From an uncultured SAR86 cluster bacterium (GTDB lineage Bacteria > Pseudomonadota > Gammaproteobacteria > Magnimaribacterales > D2472): 35,000 nt of DNA. The stretch lies in NCBI GenBank assembly GCA_902626385.1, contig CACOEZ010000008.1, positions 1 to 35,000 on the forward strand, read 5' to 3'. The translations under genes and the position numbers were made by a program. Within the stretch, counting starts at the first letter, position 1; each line of letters starts with the position of its first letter. The notes below the pieces were generated by a model. That model was not told the origin of the DNA and did no database searches. It worked only from the letters and a program-made list of their open reading frames with translations. Positions 34,428 through 35,000 of this stretch are shown here, in pieces.

Positions 34428-34483
34428 TTCAAAATACGAGATAAAATTTAGATTTTTTATTTAAAAATCAACAAACATGATAA
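34428..34483 (+). other. 16S rRNA upstream spacer
   Basis: These 56 nt of AT-rich sequence between the boxC-like site and the mature 16S 5' end contain no gene. By analogy they should form one side of the RNase III processing stem, whose partner would lie 3' of 16S, beyond the window. Confidence 0.4.

Positions 34484-35000
<517 letters not shown>

Overview
This window looks like a chromosomal segment from a free-living, genome-streamlined, very AT-rich marine-type gammaproteobacterium. The evidence is the partial 16S rRNA at the right edge, which has gammaproteobacterial-style sequence; gammaproteobacterial gene neighbourhoods (rsfS-rlmH-mrdAB-dacA, leuS-lptE-holA, aroQ-accB-accC, trxA-rho, bamD facing rluD); strongly A/T-ending codons; and extremely tight packing with many 1-32 nt gene overlaps. 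The 16S sequence and gene content would fit the SAR86 group, but that is an inference made without a database search. No prophage, insertion sequence, CRISPR array, tRNA or toxin-antitoxin system was seen, and no gene-free stretch exceeds about 155 nt.

Layout. 1-1162 (+): the 3' end of the murein-recycling ligase mpl and a stand-alone LON substrate-binding domain protein. 1166-1591 (-): a small PGPGW-like membrane protein. 1677-8278 (+): a cell-wall and ribosome operon rsfS-rlmH-mrdA-mrdB-mltB-dacA-dat. 8264-14800 (-): an oppositely oriented operon that reads dsbD N-terminal domain-aroQ-accB-accC-leuS-lptE-holA. 14863-21841 (+): an alpha/beta hydrolase, a YejF-like double ABC ATPase, ilvD, hemB, trxA and rho. 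21834-23884 (-): rsmD-hemC-hemD. 23918-24382 (+): a flavin reductase-like protein. 24383-29123: a tetR repressor divergent from an RND efflux pair (adaptor and pump), with two operator-like sites between them. 29113-30155 (-): bamD followed by a tiny Cys-motif membrane protein. 30240-34330 (+): rluD, then ilvI-ilvH-ilvC. 34331-35000: a ribosomal RNA promoter and leader with boxB, boxA and boxC-like signals, then the first ~517 nt of 16S rRNA.

How it works together. Most of the content is core metabolism: peptidoglycan synthesis, remodelling and recycling, fatty-acid initiation, branched-chain amino acids (ilvD in one operon, ilvIHC in another), tetrapyrrole synthesis (hemB, hemC, hemD in two blocks), outer-membrane assembly (lptE, bamD), translation and rRNA modification. 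The main accessory module is the TetR-controlled RND pump.

I found no clearly new multi-gene system. The observations most worth following are reduced versions of familiar genes and compact regulation: a dsbD gene cut down to its periplasmic N-terminal domain at its ancestral locus; an IlvH reduced to one ACT domain with an unusual insertion; an orphan YejF ATPase without permeases; two 17-bp TetR operator-like repeats; shifted charges in the RND proton-relay positions; palindromic -10 elements shared by divergent genes; and forced TTG start codons.
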